Shown: piece by piece, positions 47,612 to 61,499 of the stretch
Layout of the letters: each line of letters begins with the position of its first letter
Numbering within the stretch: position 1 is the first letter of the stretch
DNA from: Rhizophagus irregularis
Lineage: Eukaryota; Glomeromycota; Glomeromycetes; Glomerales; Glomeraceae
Direction of reading: 5' to 3'
NCBI RefSeq assembly: GCF_026210795.1
Contig: NC_089444.1
Location: 1,106,501 to 1,170,500, forward strand
Length of the DNA: 64,000 bases
Notes under the pieces: generated by a model
The model's database searches: none
Told to the model about the DNA's origin: nothing
The model's input: the letters and a program-made list of their open reading frames with translations, nothing else
Translations under genes and position numbers: made by a program

Positions 47612-48967
47612 TTATAATAAAGCCAAAATATATTCTTCATCTTTTGATAATCTAATAATGTTATCGTTTGAATAATCGTTTGAATCGTTTGAATCGTTTG
47701 AATCAACATTAACATGAACATTATCATCATCATCATTATTATTATTTTCATTATTGATATCATAATTAATATCATCATCATTATCTGATACAATTGTTGT
47801 ATTGGTAAAACTAGTATTAACTGCTGTTACAGTTTGAGTCTTCTTTTCATCATCATCATTACTATTATTATTACTATCATCATTATTATTATTATTACTT
47901 TCATCATCATTATTATTATTCTTCTTGATATCAATTTTTTTTTCATCATTATTATTTAAAAATAATTTAACTCTATTAAGACCATTAATCCAAATTTTTT
48001 TCATAGCAGGATCAAAACAAAATGCTAATGCATTAAATATACCTTGAGAACTTGTACCAATATTAGCCAACATTTGAAAAGTGAAATGATTCTGTTTTGT
48101 AGAAAAAAATAATAAATTTGAAGCAATATTAAAAAGAAAAGTTATTATAGGTACTATAGGATAAACTACTATACGTTTTACAGCTCTATTAACCATTAAT
48201 TGACGTTTACAATTATTATTCTTAATAAAATTATTATTAGAATTTGTATTATTCATTTCTTTCATAAATTTAGTTGCTTTATGTAAACGATTAATTATAG
48301 TAAAAACAGCATAAGTACAATATAATACTGATAATATTATCCAACCATGTAAAGTAGTCCATTGCCATATAACGGATTGTGTAGTATTTCCACGTTTATA
48401 CCAACAACTAACTTCTTCTTTATCATAACCAAGAGCATCAAATAAAACCGGTACAATACTTAAAGTAAAAGCTAAAATTATAGGAACTATAATATAAAAT
48501 TTTTCAAAATGTCTTGTACTTAGATAATTATAAACAAAAATTATTTGAAGATTAAAAGCGATAGCGACGGAATAAAAGCAACCTAATAAAGCAGTAAATA
48601 CAAATCCCCAAGGTGATACATGACACACCCAATTACCAGGAGGATTTGAATTAACTGTCATAATCTTTAAAAGAGAAAAAAAGGGGAACATTAATGTAAT
48701 GTAATTTGCTTAAGAAAGCGATTATATAACAACATAACGCGTCTTTACCTGAAAAGCTGCAAAGAACATATCAACAGTGGAAACGTAAGATTGTAAACGT
48801 AATGAAACACGGTTTGATACTTTTTTATGTTTTTTTCGCAAATATATAACCATACAAACAACAAGGAATGCGGAAAACATTGATATAGAATTCAAAATTT
48901 CGCTTGTATTTTTGAATACTAAGCCTTCGTAAGCAGCTTTAGATTCTGTGAATTGATCTTTAACCAT
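47612..48967 (-). CDS. Seven-helix receptor of the cAMP-receptor/Git3-like GPCR class
   Basis: Two exons, 48967-48749 and 48664-47612, joined in frame at the FFAAFQ/IMTVNS junction; 423 aa. Hydrophobic segments in order are ILNSISMFSAFLVVCMVIYL, SYVSTVDMFFAAFQ, WGFVFTALLGCFYSVAIAF, FYIIVPIILAFTLSIVPVLF, LHGWIILSVLYCTYAVFTII, IVVYPIVPIITFLFNIASNL and SSQGIFNALAFCFDPAMKKI. One cysteine sits at the top of helix 3 (WVCHVSPWG) and one in extracellular loop 2 (EVSCWYKRG), as in the conserved disulfide. The C-terminal tail of about 110 aa is extremely Asn/Asp-rich. This layout fits plasma-membrane receptors of the Dictyostelium cAR / fungal Git3-like group. Ligand and G protein are unknown. The first ATG at 48967 gives a short extracellular N-terminus without an obvious signal peptide. 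Confidence 0.85.
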
Positions 48968-51296
48968 TTTGAAAAGTGAAAAGCGAAAATGACCAAAATA
49001 AAAGTGGAAATGAAATTTAATTTTTATAAAGGAAAAAAAAAAGAAAAAAAAATAATTTTTTTTTTTTTTTCAATGAAAACTCGAAAGAGGAATATTTTTT
49101 TTTAATTTATGCACAAAATCCTTGAAAAAAAAAAAGAATTTTGATCTGCATGAAGATCATTCTTTTACAACCAACAATCTTTTACTTAATGAACTCAGAA
49201 CCGAAAACCCCCCTTAAAAAATTCTTTAAAAAGTTTGAATCCCGAATATCTTTTTTAAAAGAAGTCGGACCGAACTTTTTCCTGTTTCTTTTTTTATCAT
49301 AAATTAAGGAATAATTAAAAAGTTAATTAAATCCTCAAAAATGCAAGATTTTGCAGGTTCTTGCAGTAAAGTTTATTAATATGTAAAATATGTAACCTTT
49401 AATTTAGGTAATAAATAATTATAAATAATATTTATAGGTTTATATTCGATCAAATTTATTTAAACTCTTCGTTAAAGAATTTTTTTTATAATTTCTTTTT
49501 CAAAACAAATAACATTTATTATTAAATATTGTCACGTTCATTACATTCATTGGTTTATTTGAAACCTTCCAAATTAAATATGATTAACGAATGATTAACG
49601 AACCGATTAACCAAAGATTAACATCATGAACCATTAAAATATTAATAATATTAATGAACAATTAATTTATCATGGTACTAAAAAATGTATATAATATATA
49701 TAATATATATAATATATAATATATATTATATATTATATATTGTATATATATTGTGTATATTATTCTTTTTTTTTCTTTTTCTTTTTACAAAGAAATTAAA
49801 AAGAAATACACATGATTGTACATATTTTGCATGAATCATAATTTTTGACATTTTTTTTTTTTATGACACTAACATAAATGATAATTATTTATAGTTTAAG
49901 TTTTTTTATTCTTTGTTTTTTTTTTTCGTTTCAGAAATTATTTTAATTTTTTTTGGCTTTAACCCTTTTTTTTTTTGATTTTTTTTTTTAATTTTAAATT
50001 TTAAATATTTTTAAATATTTTTATTTTTATTTTATTACTTTTTTGTTTTGTTTTTGTTTTTTAATAAATTAAAAATTATTTTGGTTCAAATAAATTATTT
50101 TTATAAAAAACTATTATTAAACTTATTGTTGTTTGTGTTGTTGGCTGTTCGCTGTCGGTTGTCGGTTATTGCTGTTAATAGTGTTTACTAATATTGTTGT
50201 GTTATTGTGTTTCATTGTTTTATCAGAAAATGGAAATTACTATTAACGGGAATAGAAATATTTGACCATGTTTTACTGCGTTTAAATTGTGTTTAAAATG
50301 GATTAAAACTAGTTAAATAACTGGATAATTAGTGTATAACCTGGTATATAACTGGTGTATTACTGATGTATGGCTGGTGTTTAACTGGTGTTAACCGTAA
50401 TTTTCAATAATTTTCAATGTTTCAATTATTATGTTTCAGTTAATTGACATATCAAGAAATTAGATTACGGAATTATTTAATTAAACAAAAAAAGTATTTT
50501 TATATAGAAAAAAAATCTCAAACTTCAAACTCTAACTCAACCTCCTTTTTCTAAACAATGGTGTCAATGGGTTACAACGTTAGATTTACGGATAATCTCT
50601 GTATGACCATTATTATTATTATTATGCACTGTATATGTGCGTACTTAATTAAATGTGGTAATGTAATAATAATAATATTATTATTATTTATATCTAATAA
50701 TATATAAAATATTTGCATTTTTTGTATAAATCGTTTATAATTTTTTTTAAAAAAAGTTATTTATAATTTCATATAAGTCATCATATCAATATTCGTGATA
50801 TTCTGGATATTCTTGTAAAATGAAAGATATAATATAATGTCATTTAAATTGTCATTTCAAATCTGCGTATCAAAATAAGTAAATCAAAAATGGTCAATTC
50901 ACTGGTTTCTTTTTATATTTTGAAACAATATTAGTTAATCTGATCATCGAATCGGATATTAATGTTTATATTGTATTGGCTATTCCGGAAAATCCATTAT
51001 AAAATAAAATTTTGGTAAATTTGGTAAATTTGGTTAAAATTTATTAAAAAATTTCCTATGTTTAGTATAAGTTTTTTCTTTAAAGAAAAGTAAATGCAGT
51101 CGAATTATGAGGTGAAAATAATATAGTGGAATACGAAATATGGTGTAGACTCAAACTCATTCACCTTTGCCAAGAAAAAATTGATCTGACTTTCAAAGTT
51201 TATCATGTTGATTGTGTGTGCACTTTTATTATCATGCTGATTACATTTCGTAAGTTTATCACACTCATTAGTACAAGTTTATCACACATTAATTAG

Positions 51297-51530
51297 TGGT
51301 TTTAAGTTTAGTAGTTGAACTATTACTATGCCTAAAAAATAGTTGAACTAGCGCAAATAGATTACTATGCATTACTATGCCCAAAAAATTGAACTAGTGT
51401 AATGCCTATAAAATTGTTGAACTAGCGTAATTGATTACTATATAAAATTGTTGAACTAGCGTTAATTGATTACTATGCCTATAAAATTGTTGAACTAGCG
51501 TTAATTGATTACTATGCTTAAAAAATGCTA
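51297..51530. repeat. Tandem repeat, about 45-bp unit
   Basis: Four to five units of gttgaactagcgttaattga followed by ttactatgcctataaaatt, with internal deletions in some units. Confidence 0.85.
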
Positions 51531-53074
51531 GTTCACTAAGTGTACACTACTTCGACCAAAAGTTTGAAATTGTAGGTAAATTTAGGCAAACTAGAAAAAA
51601 TAAAAAAATTGATTTTTGATGATTTGATAACGTAAGACCAGAATGAAACATTACGTATTTTTTTTATCATAATTTCCCATTATAATAGATTATAATAGAT
51701 CCATTTTTGTTATTAATCACGTGAATATGGTTTTACCCAAAAATTCTTTTTTTTTGGCCGTGTCACAAGAGACACAGGAGAGAACACAAAAAAAGAAACA
51801 TTGGAAAAAAAATTCCGATATATTTTATTTGTCATCAATTTAATATATCACGTGAGGTGAAGCTTCATCACCCGATTAGAAGAAAAAGAAGAATGAATTT
51901 TTGAGAATGAATTTTTTTTTTTAAAAAAAAGAAACCCATTTTTTTTTTTATAAAATATTATGAAAACAATTTTTCAACTTTTAAAAGAAAACAATTTTTT
52001 TTTTCAATTTTTTAACTCTTAAAAAGAAATTTTTTTTTTTATTCAATTTTTCAATTTTTCAAACTTTTCAACTTTTTATAATTTTTTTATTCAATTTTTC
52101 AACTCTATAAAAAAAAGAAAACAATTTTTTTAAGAAAACATCACCTTTAAAAAAAGAAAATAATTTTTTTGAAAACTAATTTTTTTTTTTTCAATTCTTC
52201 AACATTTAAAAAAAAATTGTAACCAAAAAATTGTATATTGTATATACACCGTGTAAACACCAAAAAAAGTTATGTATACTATACACCCAAAAGTGTATAT
52301 ATATTCAAAATTTTTATAAGCCTCAATTCGGATTATACAAAAAAAAAAAAAAAAATTATGACGGAGGATAAAAAATAATAATGATAAATAAATAATAATA
52401 AGAATTTTTTTTTTTATTTATTTTTATTTATTTATTTATTTTAAAAATCTATTTATTTATTTTATCCTTTTTTTTTTATTTTATTTTATTTTATCTTTTT
52501 TATTTTATTTTATTTTTGTATTTTTTTATTTTTATTTTATTTTATTTTAATTTTAATTTTTTCCTTTTTTTCTTTTTTTTTGTAACATTTCATTTCCTTA
52601 ATTTCTTCATTAATTCCTTCATTCCCTTTATCATTTTCCCCCTTCAATTTTTCCTTTTTTTATAAAAAAAAGAAAAAAAAAAATGATTATTTTTTTTTTT
52701 TTTTTTCATTTAACCGTATAAAGTATATAAACTTTAATTCAGGTAATCATACAAGAAATAATTTTTGTACAGTTTATACGAATAAAGTAATAGGTTTTGT
52801 TATGTATGACATAATAAACTATCAAGTTGTACAATATAAAAACATTTATTTTATAAATTTATTTTATTATCTGTTATTTAATTTATATAATTTATATACT
52901 TTCATTATTTATAATAACTTTTTTTAAAAGTGATGAGTGATGATATATAACTTTTTCATATTTATAATATTTATATTACTTTTTATTTACGTTTTACTTA
53001 AAAACTTTTTTTGTTAACAAATCAAAATTAAATTAAAAAAAAACAAATTAAAAAAAAAAATTTTTTTTTTTTTT

Positions 53075-53195
53075 TTTTGAAAATCGAAAAAAAAACATTT
53101 AAAGTATTTATCCCTCTCATTCTTTTTTTTTTTTTTGAAAATCGAAAAAAAAACATTTAAAGTAATTTATCCCTCTCATTCTTTTTTTTTTTTCG
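53075..53195. repeat. 58-bp direct duplication in poly(T) context
   Basis: The block tgaaaatcgaaaaaaaaaca followed by tttaaagta..tttatccctctcattc and a T run occurs twice in immediate succession. Confidence 0.85.
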
Positions 53196-54641
53196 TTAAA
53201 AAATTTCCTTTTTATAAACAAAATTAGAAAAATGAATGAAATATATTGGTGCATTTTTTAATTCAAATCAATTTATGTTAAATTTATGTTAAATGTTAAT
53301 CAATTAGAAATGTACGATAAATAATGATGATGATGCATTCATTATTTGATGAAAATCCATAAATTTATTTATATTATCTGTTATATATTTTGTTAATCAT
53401 CACATTCGTGTTATGAATCTTAAAAAAAAAAAAGACGAAATTCTCGGAGGAAAAAAAAAATTTTCATGAGTAAAATGTAAATCATAAAATCGAATACTAT
53501 ATAATACTTATAATCAAAAAAAAAAAAAAAAAAGATCAAAACTGATTTCAAATTAATCAAAATCAAATCAAATTAAATTCCGCTTTATTTTAATTTTAAT
53601 TTAAAAAAAAAAAAAAAAATGCGTGTGACGTGTGTGACAAAGTAAGATGGATCGATTTTTTTTTTTCGCGTTTAAAAATGTTTAAAATTCGATGCAAATC
53701 AGATATCAAAATAAAATAAAAAAGGCAAAAAAAATTTATATACCTTAGAATAAAGTTAAAAATAAAAAACCTTATTTTAAAGTATTTTAAAGTATTTTAA
53801 AAAAAGTATTTTATAAAAGTATTTTATAAAAAAGTATTTATAAAGTATTTATAATAATTTATAGTATTTTTTTTTTTATATATATATATTTTATTGTATT
53901 TTTATAGTAATTCGGGGTTTTTAAATTCGGATTTTAATTCGGATTTTAAAATCTTTTTTTAATTCGTTTTTAATTCGTTTTAGTTAATTTGAAACGGTTG
54001 TATAACTTTTTAAGATTTTCGTTTAAAACTTTATTTTTTTTATCTTATAAAAATGACTATTTTTTACCTTAATTAAAATGAACATATATTAAATCAAAAA
54101 AAGGAAAAAAAAAAAATTTTTTTACAAATATTATGAAAAGAAGACAATGAAAAAATAATGTGGCACATGGCGCAGTAATTGCGATTACGAATAAAGCGAG
54201 TACTCTCTTACTCTCTTACTCTCTTAGCGAAAAAAAAATCCAGTAATGAATTAATTATAAAATCTATTAATTAAAACTATATATGTAAAAAAAAAATTTC
54301 AATATAATTATAACTTTGCAAAAAAAGGAAGAAAAAAGGAAAAAAAATTTGAAAAAAAAATTGAATATAATTGTCAATTTAGTTTATAAGATTATTAGGT
54401 ATATATGTATTAATTTATATATATATATATATATATTGAAAAGAAAAGCTTGCATCATAGTATCTTAAAAGTTTTATAGAAATAATTGTTCATCTTTTGT
54501 TTATAAGATTTATTCTATAATTTCTAATTAAAATGCAAAAAAAAAAAATTAAAAAAAAAATTTTCTCAAAAAAAAAGGAAAAATGCAAGCAGTAATATTC
54601 TCTCCACCCCCCCTTTCTCTATTAAAATCCTATCTATAAAC

Positions 54642-55545
54642 TTATTCTCTTTGATCACCGTCGTCGTCGTTCTCATCATGGTCATCATGGTCATCATCAA
54701 TATCAACATCATCATCATCTACGACTTTTCTTTTTCTAGAATTGGTATGTTCAGAAGTTACAGAAACATTTGAAGAATCAGTCTCTGGTGCGAGAGGTCT
54801 ATCCTCAGATAAATCCATTGTCTTATGTTTAACATATCTTCCAAGCCTTGACCAAGGACAATGTTTCAACACGTTCGATTGTCTTTGATCCCTATCCATA
54901 TAACTCCCCCAATGTAATACATAACGACGTCTTTTTCCTTTTGGTGCCCTCCAATAAAGATCAAATTCACACAACAAACATCTAATGGCAATAATACGTT
55001 TTAATACTAATGGAGGGCATCTACCCGGATATAATGATGCATATTCGGTGAATTCCTTCTTTTTTGCCGTAGATTTTACATTTTTTTCAAAATCTAGTGC
55101 ATCTTTCTTATTAAAGAATCCTGTGATGGCGATTACCGGCAACCAAGAGTCAATTTCATCTTCAACGGTAGAAGGTGATGCTGATGATGGACGATTATGT
55201 TTTTTAATTCGGTCCTAAAGAAAAATGATAAAAATTGTGTATGTAACAATTTTATTTAAAGTATAGATACTAATATTATTATATAAATGATAAGAAAAAA
55301 AACTTTTTCTTTTCAAAAAAAAAGAATATATATACACATATATATATACAAAGTATATTCATATATATAATTTTTTTTATTTTTAAGGGGCCTCGCTCTT
55401 TTTTTTTTCTTTTTCTTTTCGTTACCTTAAAGTCTCGAGTGGTTCCAACATAAACTTTTGACCTATCAGGATTATAAACAACATAAACACACCAAGTACC
55501 AGTAACAGATTCTATTCTTGATTGATGATTATGCGATGACCTCAT
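54642..55545 (-). CDS. GIY-YIG nuclease-like protein (SLX1-like fold)
   Basis: Two exons, 55545-55426 and 55214-54642, phase 0; 230 aa. The N-terminal half fits the GIY-YIG nuclease core: WCVYVVYNPDRSKVYVGTTR (GIY and YIG equivalents, Tyr21 and Tyr32), then DRIKKHN with Arg42, and a second part VIAITGFFNKKDALDFEKN with the candidate metal-binding Glu83. This spacing is like SLX1, the structure-specific nuclease that resolves branched DNA with SLX4. There is no C-terminal RING/PHD-type zinc domain as in SLX1. Instead there is an ALVLKRII-like stretch, a WRAPKGKRRR basic patch, a KRK nuclear-localisation-like motif and an Asp-rich tail. It could be a stand-alone GIY-YIG protein, possibly from a mobile or viral source. 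The fold is likely, the function open. Confidence 0.7.
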
Positions 55546-58500
55546 ATTATTATAAAAAAAAGGGGAAATTAATATCTGTAATAATAAGAAGAATGTTTAG
55601 AAATAAAATGAAAAAAAAAATGAAAAAAAAAATGAAAAGATGATAAGAAAAAAAAAAAAAATTTTTTTTTATGAAAAAAAAATAAAAAAAAAATAAAATT
55701 TTTGGGAAGAAAGAAGTTTGTAGTTATATATATAAAAAAAAAGGGAAGGGTTGTAATGAAATACAATAGAAAAGGCTAGGTTTGGGTCAATTTATTTTAT
55801 ATCAGTTTATCATTATGCAATAAGGCTTGCTAATGTGACGTTATTGTTTCATGGGAATTGTGCCACATGCTTAGGCCCCATGTTAACATGCAAAGATCTG
55901 AACACCGATGACCTGATATGGAGAAAATATGGTGAGCGAGAGTAAAAGTGAAAAAAGAAAAAAAAAAAGTTTGATTGAGATAATATTTCAACATGATAAT
56001 ATTAAAAACATATACTTTTTTTAGTTCATTAAAATAATTATTTTTAAAATTTTAATAAAAATTTTTTATAAGGAATTCATAATATTTGATTATAAAATAA
56101 AAAAATATTTAAAATTTTTTATATTATTTAATTGGTAAATAACGAAATTGGGCGAAGGGAACATTTGAATGGTAAACCTGATTAGTAGATCCCCAAAAAA
56201 AAATCAAAGATGTTAAAAAGGAAACAAGGAATCAAAAAAAAGCGTGTAGATCACGAGCAATTTAAGTTTTATACAAAACTTCTTCATATTCTTTCGTTTT
56301 GGTTTCACTAGGTTCATTTTAATTTGGTTGGATTTTTCTAGAACTTTTTTTTCATAAAAATAAAGTTGTTTTTTTTAAAGAAAATTAAAATATTTTTCAA
56401 TATTTTAATTTTTTTTTTATTTATTAAAATAATAATATTTAAGGGATAAGAAAATTATTTTATCAAATTTCGTGAATTTTCCAATTTTTTTGTTGCTGCG
56501 CCACTTCAAGGGGTTCTATCTAAATAATTTTCACAAATAAAGATGGAAGGAAAAATCCGGTGAAAGAATTTAAATTAATAATTTTTTTTTTTTCAATCAT
56601 TCAATCATAATTATGATTACATTATCAAAAAATTATAAATGTTCATATTAAATTATATTCCTAATAAAGTAGATAAAGAAAAAAAAAGTGTTTTAGTTTT
56701 TTTTTTTTTTTCTTTAATTGAAGTTAAAGTAACAAGAAGATGCGAGGGGCTAATAATCATCGTGGTAGAAAATTTATGTAGTCACTGCATCAAAGAAAAT
56801 TTTATTGACGATCAATTCTGTAATCCAAATTTGGTTTTTGGCGAATTAAATGTGATCATTTAAATAATACAATCAGTAAATCTTTTTTTTTTTTTTTTTT
56901 TTTCCCTGAGAAAGTTTATTTTAAGTGGGGGAGACGGAACTTAATTATATATATCCCGATATTATTATATCCCCAATATTATTATAACCCCGATATTAAT
57001 TATATCACGATATTATCAAGTTTATTAACTAAATGTCAAAAAAAAAAAAAAAAAAAACTCATTATTATTAAACATTTCTAATATTTTGGTTAGTATTAAA
57101 AAAAATTTTCTTAACCAATAATTTATCAACTTTCTTTTAAAAAAAAATGATCAAAATGAAAACCTTATCATGGAAATAAAATAATTTTTTCAAAATTTTT
57201 ATTTTATAATTAAAAAACATATACTTAAAAAAGAATAATTTCAAAAAAAACTTTTTTAAACCATTTTTTTTTCATGAAATTTCTCTCTCTATTCTCTCTC
57301 TTTTTTCTCAAAATCTAAGATAATCAAACCATTTCCCATATTTAAATAAATTGCATTATTAGGAAAGCAAATTCTGTAACCATCGGACAACATATTTTCC
57401 CAAAAAAAAATTTTTTTTTCCTTTAAAAAAAAAAAAAAATTTAATCTATCCAATTAATTCAAATATTTCATGTAATAATCACATGACAAACAACCCGAAT
57501 TGGAGATTCATATGTAAGTATTGGTGTAACAAGTGCTTCACCTATATTATTGATAATAAATAAAATAAACAAACAACAATCTCCATAAAAAGATGAAAAC
57601 GAGTTGCTTTGTACCTCTAAATGCGGTTTGTTGATGAATTCTGTTTCAGTTATAATTCTAACTATTTATGTTTTGTATTTTATTTTAAATCCAAATTGAT
57701 GCACATTGTGAATGCATTTAAATAAGTGCACTATTATTTGTTATTAAATTTTTTATGCGGGTGTAGTTTGTTGTAATGAGCGTGTGATGCATCATACTAT
57801 ATTAGGTATAGTACATTGTGTTTATTATAAAAAAAAAAAATCCGTTAAAAAATTAATTTGTCTTTTTCGATTTTTTTCTTCGATTAAAAGATTCCTTTTT
57901 TGTTTATTTAAAAAATTAAATCTGTCAATGTTTTACTTTTAATTCTTTAATATAAGTTGAACAAATTATAAAACACGCGAAATTAACAAATGATTGATGA
58001 ATCATATTTGAAAAATTCTTTCAAATTAAAAAGAATTAAAAAAAAAAAGAAAAAAGTTTCATGAAAAGAAATGTATCAATAAAGAATTTTTAAAATTGTT
58101 TTTTTAATAATTCTCTTAATGTTTGAATAAAATAAAGATTTAGAAAAAAAATCGATTTTTTTAATAATCATTATTTCATTCAATTTCATTTTTTTTATAT
58201 TTTTAAAAGATTATGCCGATAAAAAGCAATAAAGGGATTAATTGATGAAATGATTACTGTATAATGTAAGGATCTTGTTGTTTTATGTTACGAAATATTT
58301 TGTAATATGTATTATAAGCGTATTATATTTTGATAATTCCTATAAAATAATTAAACAATACAATATTTATAACAAGTTTCTTTCAAATTTCAAATTCCTT
58401 TTAGATTATTTAGATTATCTTTAAAAAAACATCTCCCAAACTCTAACATTAATCTCTGAAACATGAATTAAAGTAGGAATGAATGAATTGAAAGAATTAC

Positions 58501-61499
58501 ATGACTAGAATCACGTGATCTCAAGAAATTCAAATGTAATGAACGTAATAAATGTAATCGTACGATTTTAAACAGATACATGATGTACTAGCTGCAACGT
58601 AAATTTTTTTTATATAAAAGATATACAATGAATGAAATACCGTAATACTACATTGTAAGTTACAATCGTCAATCGTTTGCAATCGTTTCAATCATTTCAA
58701 TAGTTGAATATTGCACTTCAATTAATAGTCTAATAACAGAAGGAAATATTCCAAATTTTTTCAATGCGAATAAAATGCGAGGATATAAAATTGTGTAAAT
58801 TATTAAAATACATTAAATACATTAATTTTTATTATCATTATTATATATATATATATATAACCAATTATCTTTGAAATATATTCAATTATCTTTAAAATAT
58901 ATTCAATTATCTTTTATAAAATCTTTGTTCAGCAAATTAAAATGATTTTTAATTGAATGAAATAAATAATTTGTAAAACCTTTTACTTAAATTTCCAAAA
59001 ACTTCCAAAAACTTTTATAAATTTTCCTTTTTTTTTATTTTCCTTAATGAAATAAATTCGTATTAATGATTCAATTATTATATCATAGAAAGAATAAAAA
59101 GATCCCTCCAAAAAGAAAAATCTTTTTTTAATAAATTTATTTTAACCTTTAAAAGGTAAGGCCTATTATAAGAAATTTTTTTATTCGACATATAATTATC
59201 TTTTTTAAAAATAATAATAATAATAATATAATTATAAATAAATAAATAAATAAATAAAAAATAACAAACAAATTAAAATTTATTCCTAAATTATTTAATT
59301 AATTTTTACTTTTTTTATTTTTTTTTATTTTATTATTTTCTTTTTTTTTTCTTTTTTCTTTTTCTTTTTTTTAAAAAAAAACCCCCAATTTTTTTAAAAC
59401 GGAAAACACGTGATCAGACCCTTGTTTAAGGGGCAAACATTATTTAATTTATTATGTGTTACAAAAAGATTTTCTTGAGAAAATTTCTAATAATGAAAAA
59501 GGATAACGAATGAACTATAAAAAAAAAAAAAAAAATTATTTATGTTAGAATGAATTATTAATAAAGTTAATAAAGTAAAAGAAATTATTATTTTTCTAAT
59601 GAGAATCTTTTATCGTTGAACAAAACTTATTCTACGACATGAAAAATATATTTTTTCGTTTCATAAATTTACTTTGTTTAAAACATTAAAAATTTATAAT
59701 CAAAGTATAATTTAATTGGTCAAACATTAAATTTTTTTTTTTTTTTTCTTTATAATATTAATAATAAAAAAAAAATTAATGAAAAGAAAAAAAAAAACGA
59801 ATGATAACCAAAATTTCACTTTGATTGATAAAAAATGGAAACGATCCACTTAAAGGGACTGTCGTACGATTTATGCCGTGTTACAGCTTAGTGATTTAAC
59901 AAATGAACTGTTCGGGTTGTTATCTTAATTAAGTTAAAAAATCGGATTTATTTTTTTATTATACAGAATATTTTATTATATCTATATATAGGAAGATCTC
60001 GGCCGGATCATTATCTCATATATTTATAGGTTTGAATTTCTAATAATAATGTTTAAAAAACCTGTTTTGTTTAAGATTTATATACCAAATGTGTTCAAAA
60101 AACAAGCCAAAAAAAAAATTTTCAGCCCTTTCTTCTTTATATTTATATCAAAAAGTTTCTTTATTCAATTTTAATGCATGTATCATGAGTAAAATAATAA
60201 ATTTTTTTTTTTTTTTTTTTTGATTTCGGAGATTTATTATACCATTTGGAATTATACCATTTGGAATTAGAATAAACCCATTGGATCGGGGTTTAAATAA
60301 TATAAGGAAAGTTTTTACTAATAATAATCCAAATTCTAGTTAAAAGTGATTAATATGTTAAAAAATGATATTCATTATTAATCCTTCAATGGGTTACAAT
60401 TAAAAATTTTTAAACCGGAAAAAAATGAGTTTCAAATATAGTAAATAGGGTCATAGTGAATATATCGTATAATATCGTATACAATAAGAATCGGTAATAT
60501 GTATACTTATATACCGTATAAGTGTATCTTAATATAATTCGGATAATGGAATCTTCTCCTCCGATTAACAAGATTTGAGATTTGTAACAATAAAAAATCG
60601 GTTTATCGAAATTTAATGTATCATACATAATATAATAATTATGATTCGTTTTTCAATCCTTGTAAATAAAAGAAATCATTCTTTTGAAATTACCTCCGAA
60701 AATGGTATAATTCGGTTTGATAGTTTGATAGTTTGACAGTTTGATTGGTGAATTTCGTTATATTGAATCAATTCTGACTATAGACTTATTATTCTATTTA
60801 GAATTTTAATAATCAAAAGATCGTCATTTATATGATAAATAATATTTTTTTTTTCTGTAAGACCAACAAAATTCAACCCTGCTGACACGCTAAAATATGT
60901 TAAATTTAATACTTTTATCATAATATCGCAATTATTGGATTGAATTTTATCCAATAATTCAGATTATGTGTCATCAATTTTACCGGATTTAAAAAAAAAA
61001 TTTGTATATATCTGATATACTGATTACTAATCAAAAAGTTCATGAATTCACGTGACTTCTTAAAAAAAAAAACTTATAACGAATTTAGTATGCATATAAC
61101 AAATTTGGTATGGATAAAAAGATTAGTAAGATTTTCATTTTGTTTATTTACAACTTTATCGTTGATTATTGCAAATTTTCAACATTACTAATTTTAGTAA
61201 GAATTTAAAATTTATTTGGTTTAAATTAATCAACTAAACTTGGCCTAAATTAAGATCTGAAATTCTTCGTTATACTAGAAAAAAAAAATAATATGTCGTC
61301 TTACTTTACGAGATGTTTCTTTTACACGTGCCAATAATCTTGTATCACACTGACGATCAAATCCAATATCGTTGAAATAACTATTAATAAATAACATTTT
61401 ATAAAATTTATCGAGTCATAAAATTTATCTAAACATAAAGTTTTAATAGAGTTTCCTTGTCAAGATTTAAATTCTTGAAATTCTTGAAGGATTGCAAAA
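55546..61499. other. Long AT-rich region without genes
   Basis: I see no convincing gene in about 6 kb. Homopolymer A/T runs dominate. Small open frames at 56639-56863 (+) and 60410-60628 (-) have no recognisable domains and low-complexity composition. Confidence 0.6.

Larger units (their letters stand above)
48968..54641. other. Long AT-rich region without genes
   Basis: About 5.7 kb of very AT-rich sequence with many A and T homopolymers, a (TA)n-type palindromic block at about 49688-49760 and tandem repeats reported separately. No coding potential is visible on either strand. The receptor promoter lies at its left end. Confidence 0.65.

Noticed and set aside
51297-51530. CRISPR-like repeat array
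   Set aside because: The repeats are contiguous without unique spacers and the DNA is eukaryotic; it is a plain tandem repeat.
56639-56863. 74-codon open frame (+)
   Set aside because: It contains a long phenylalanine run from a T homopolymer and sits in a low-complexity region.
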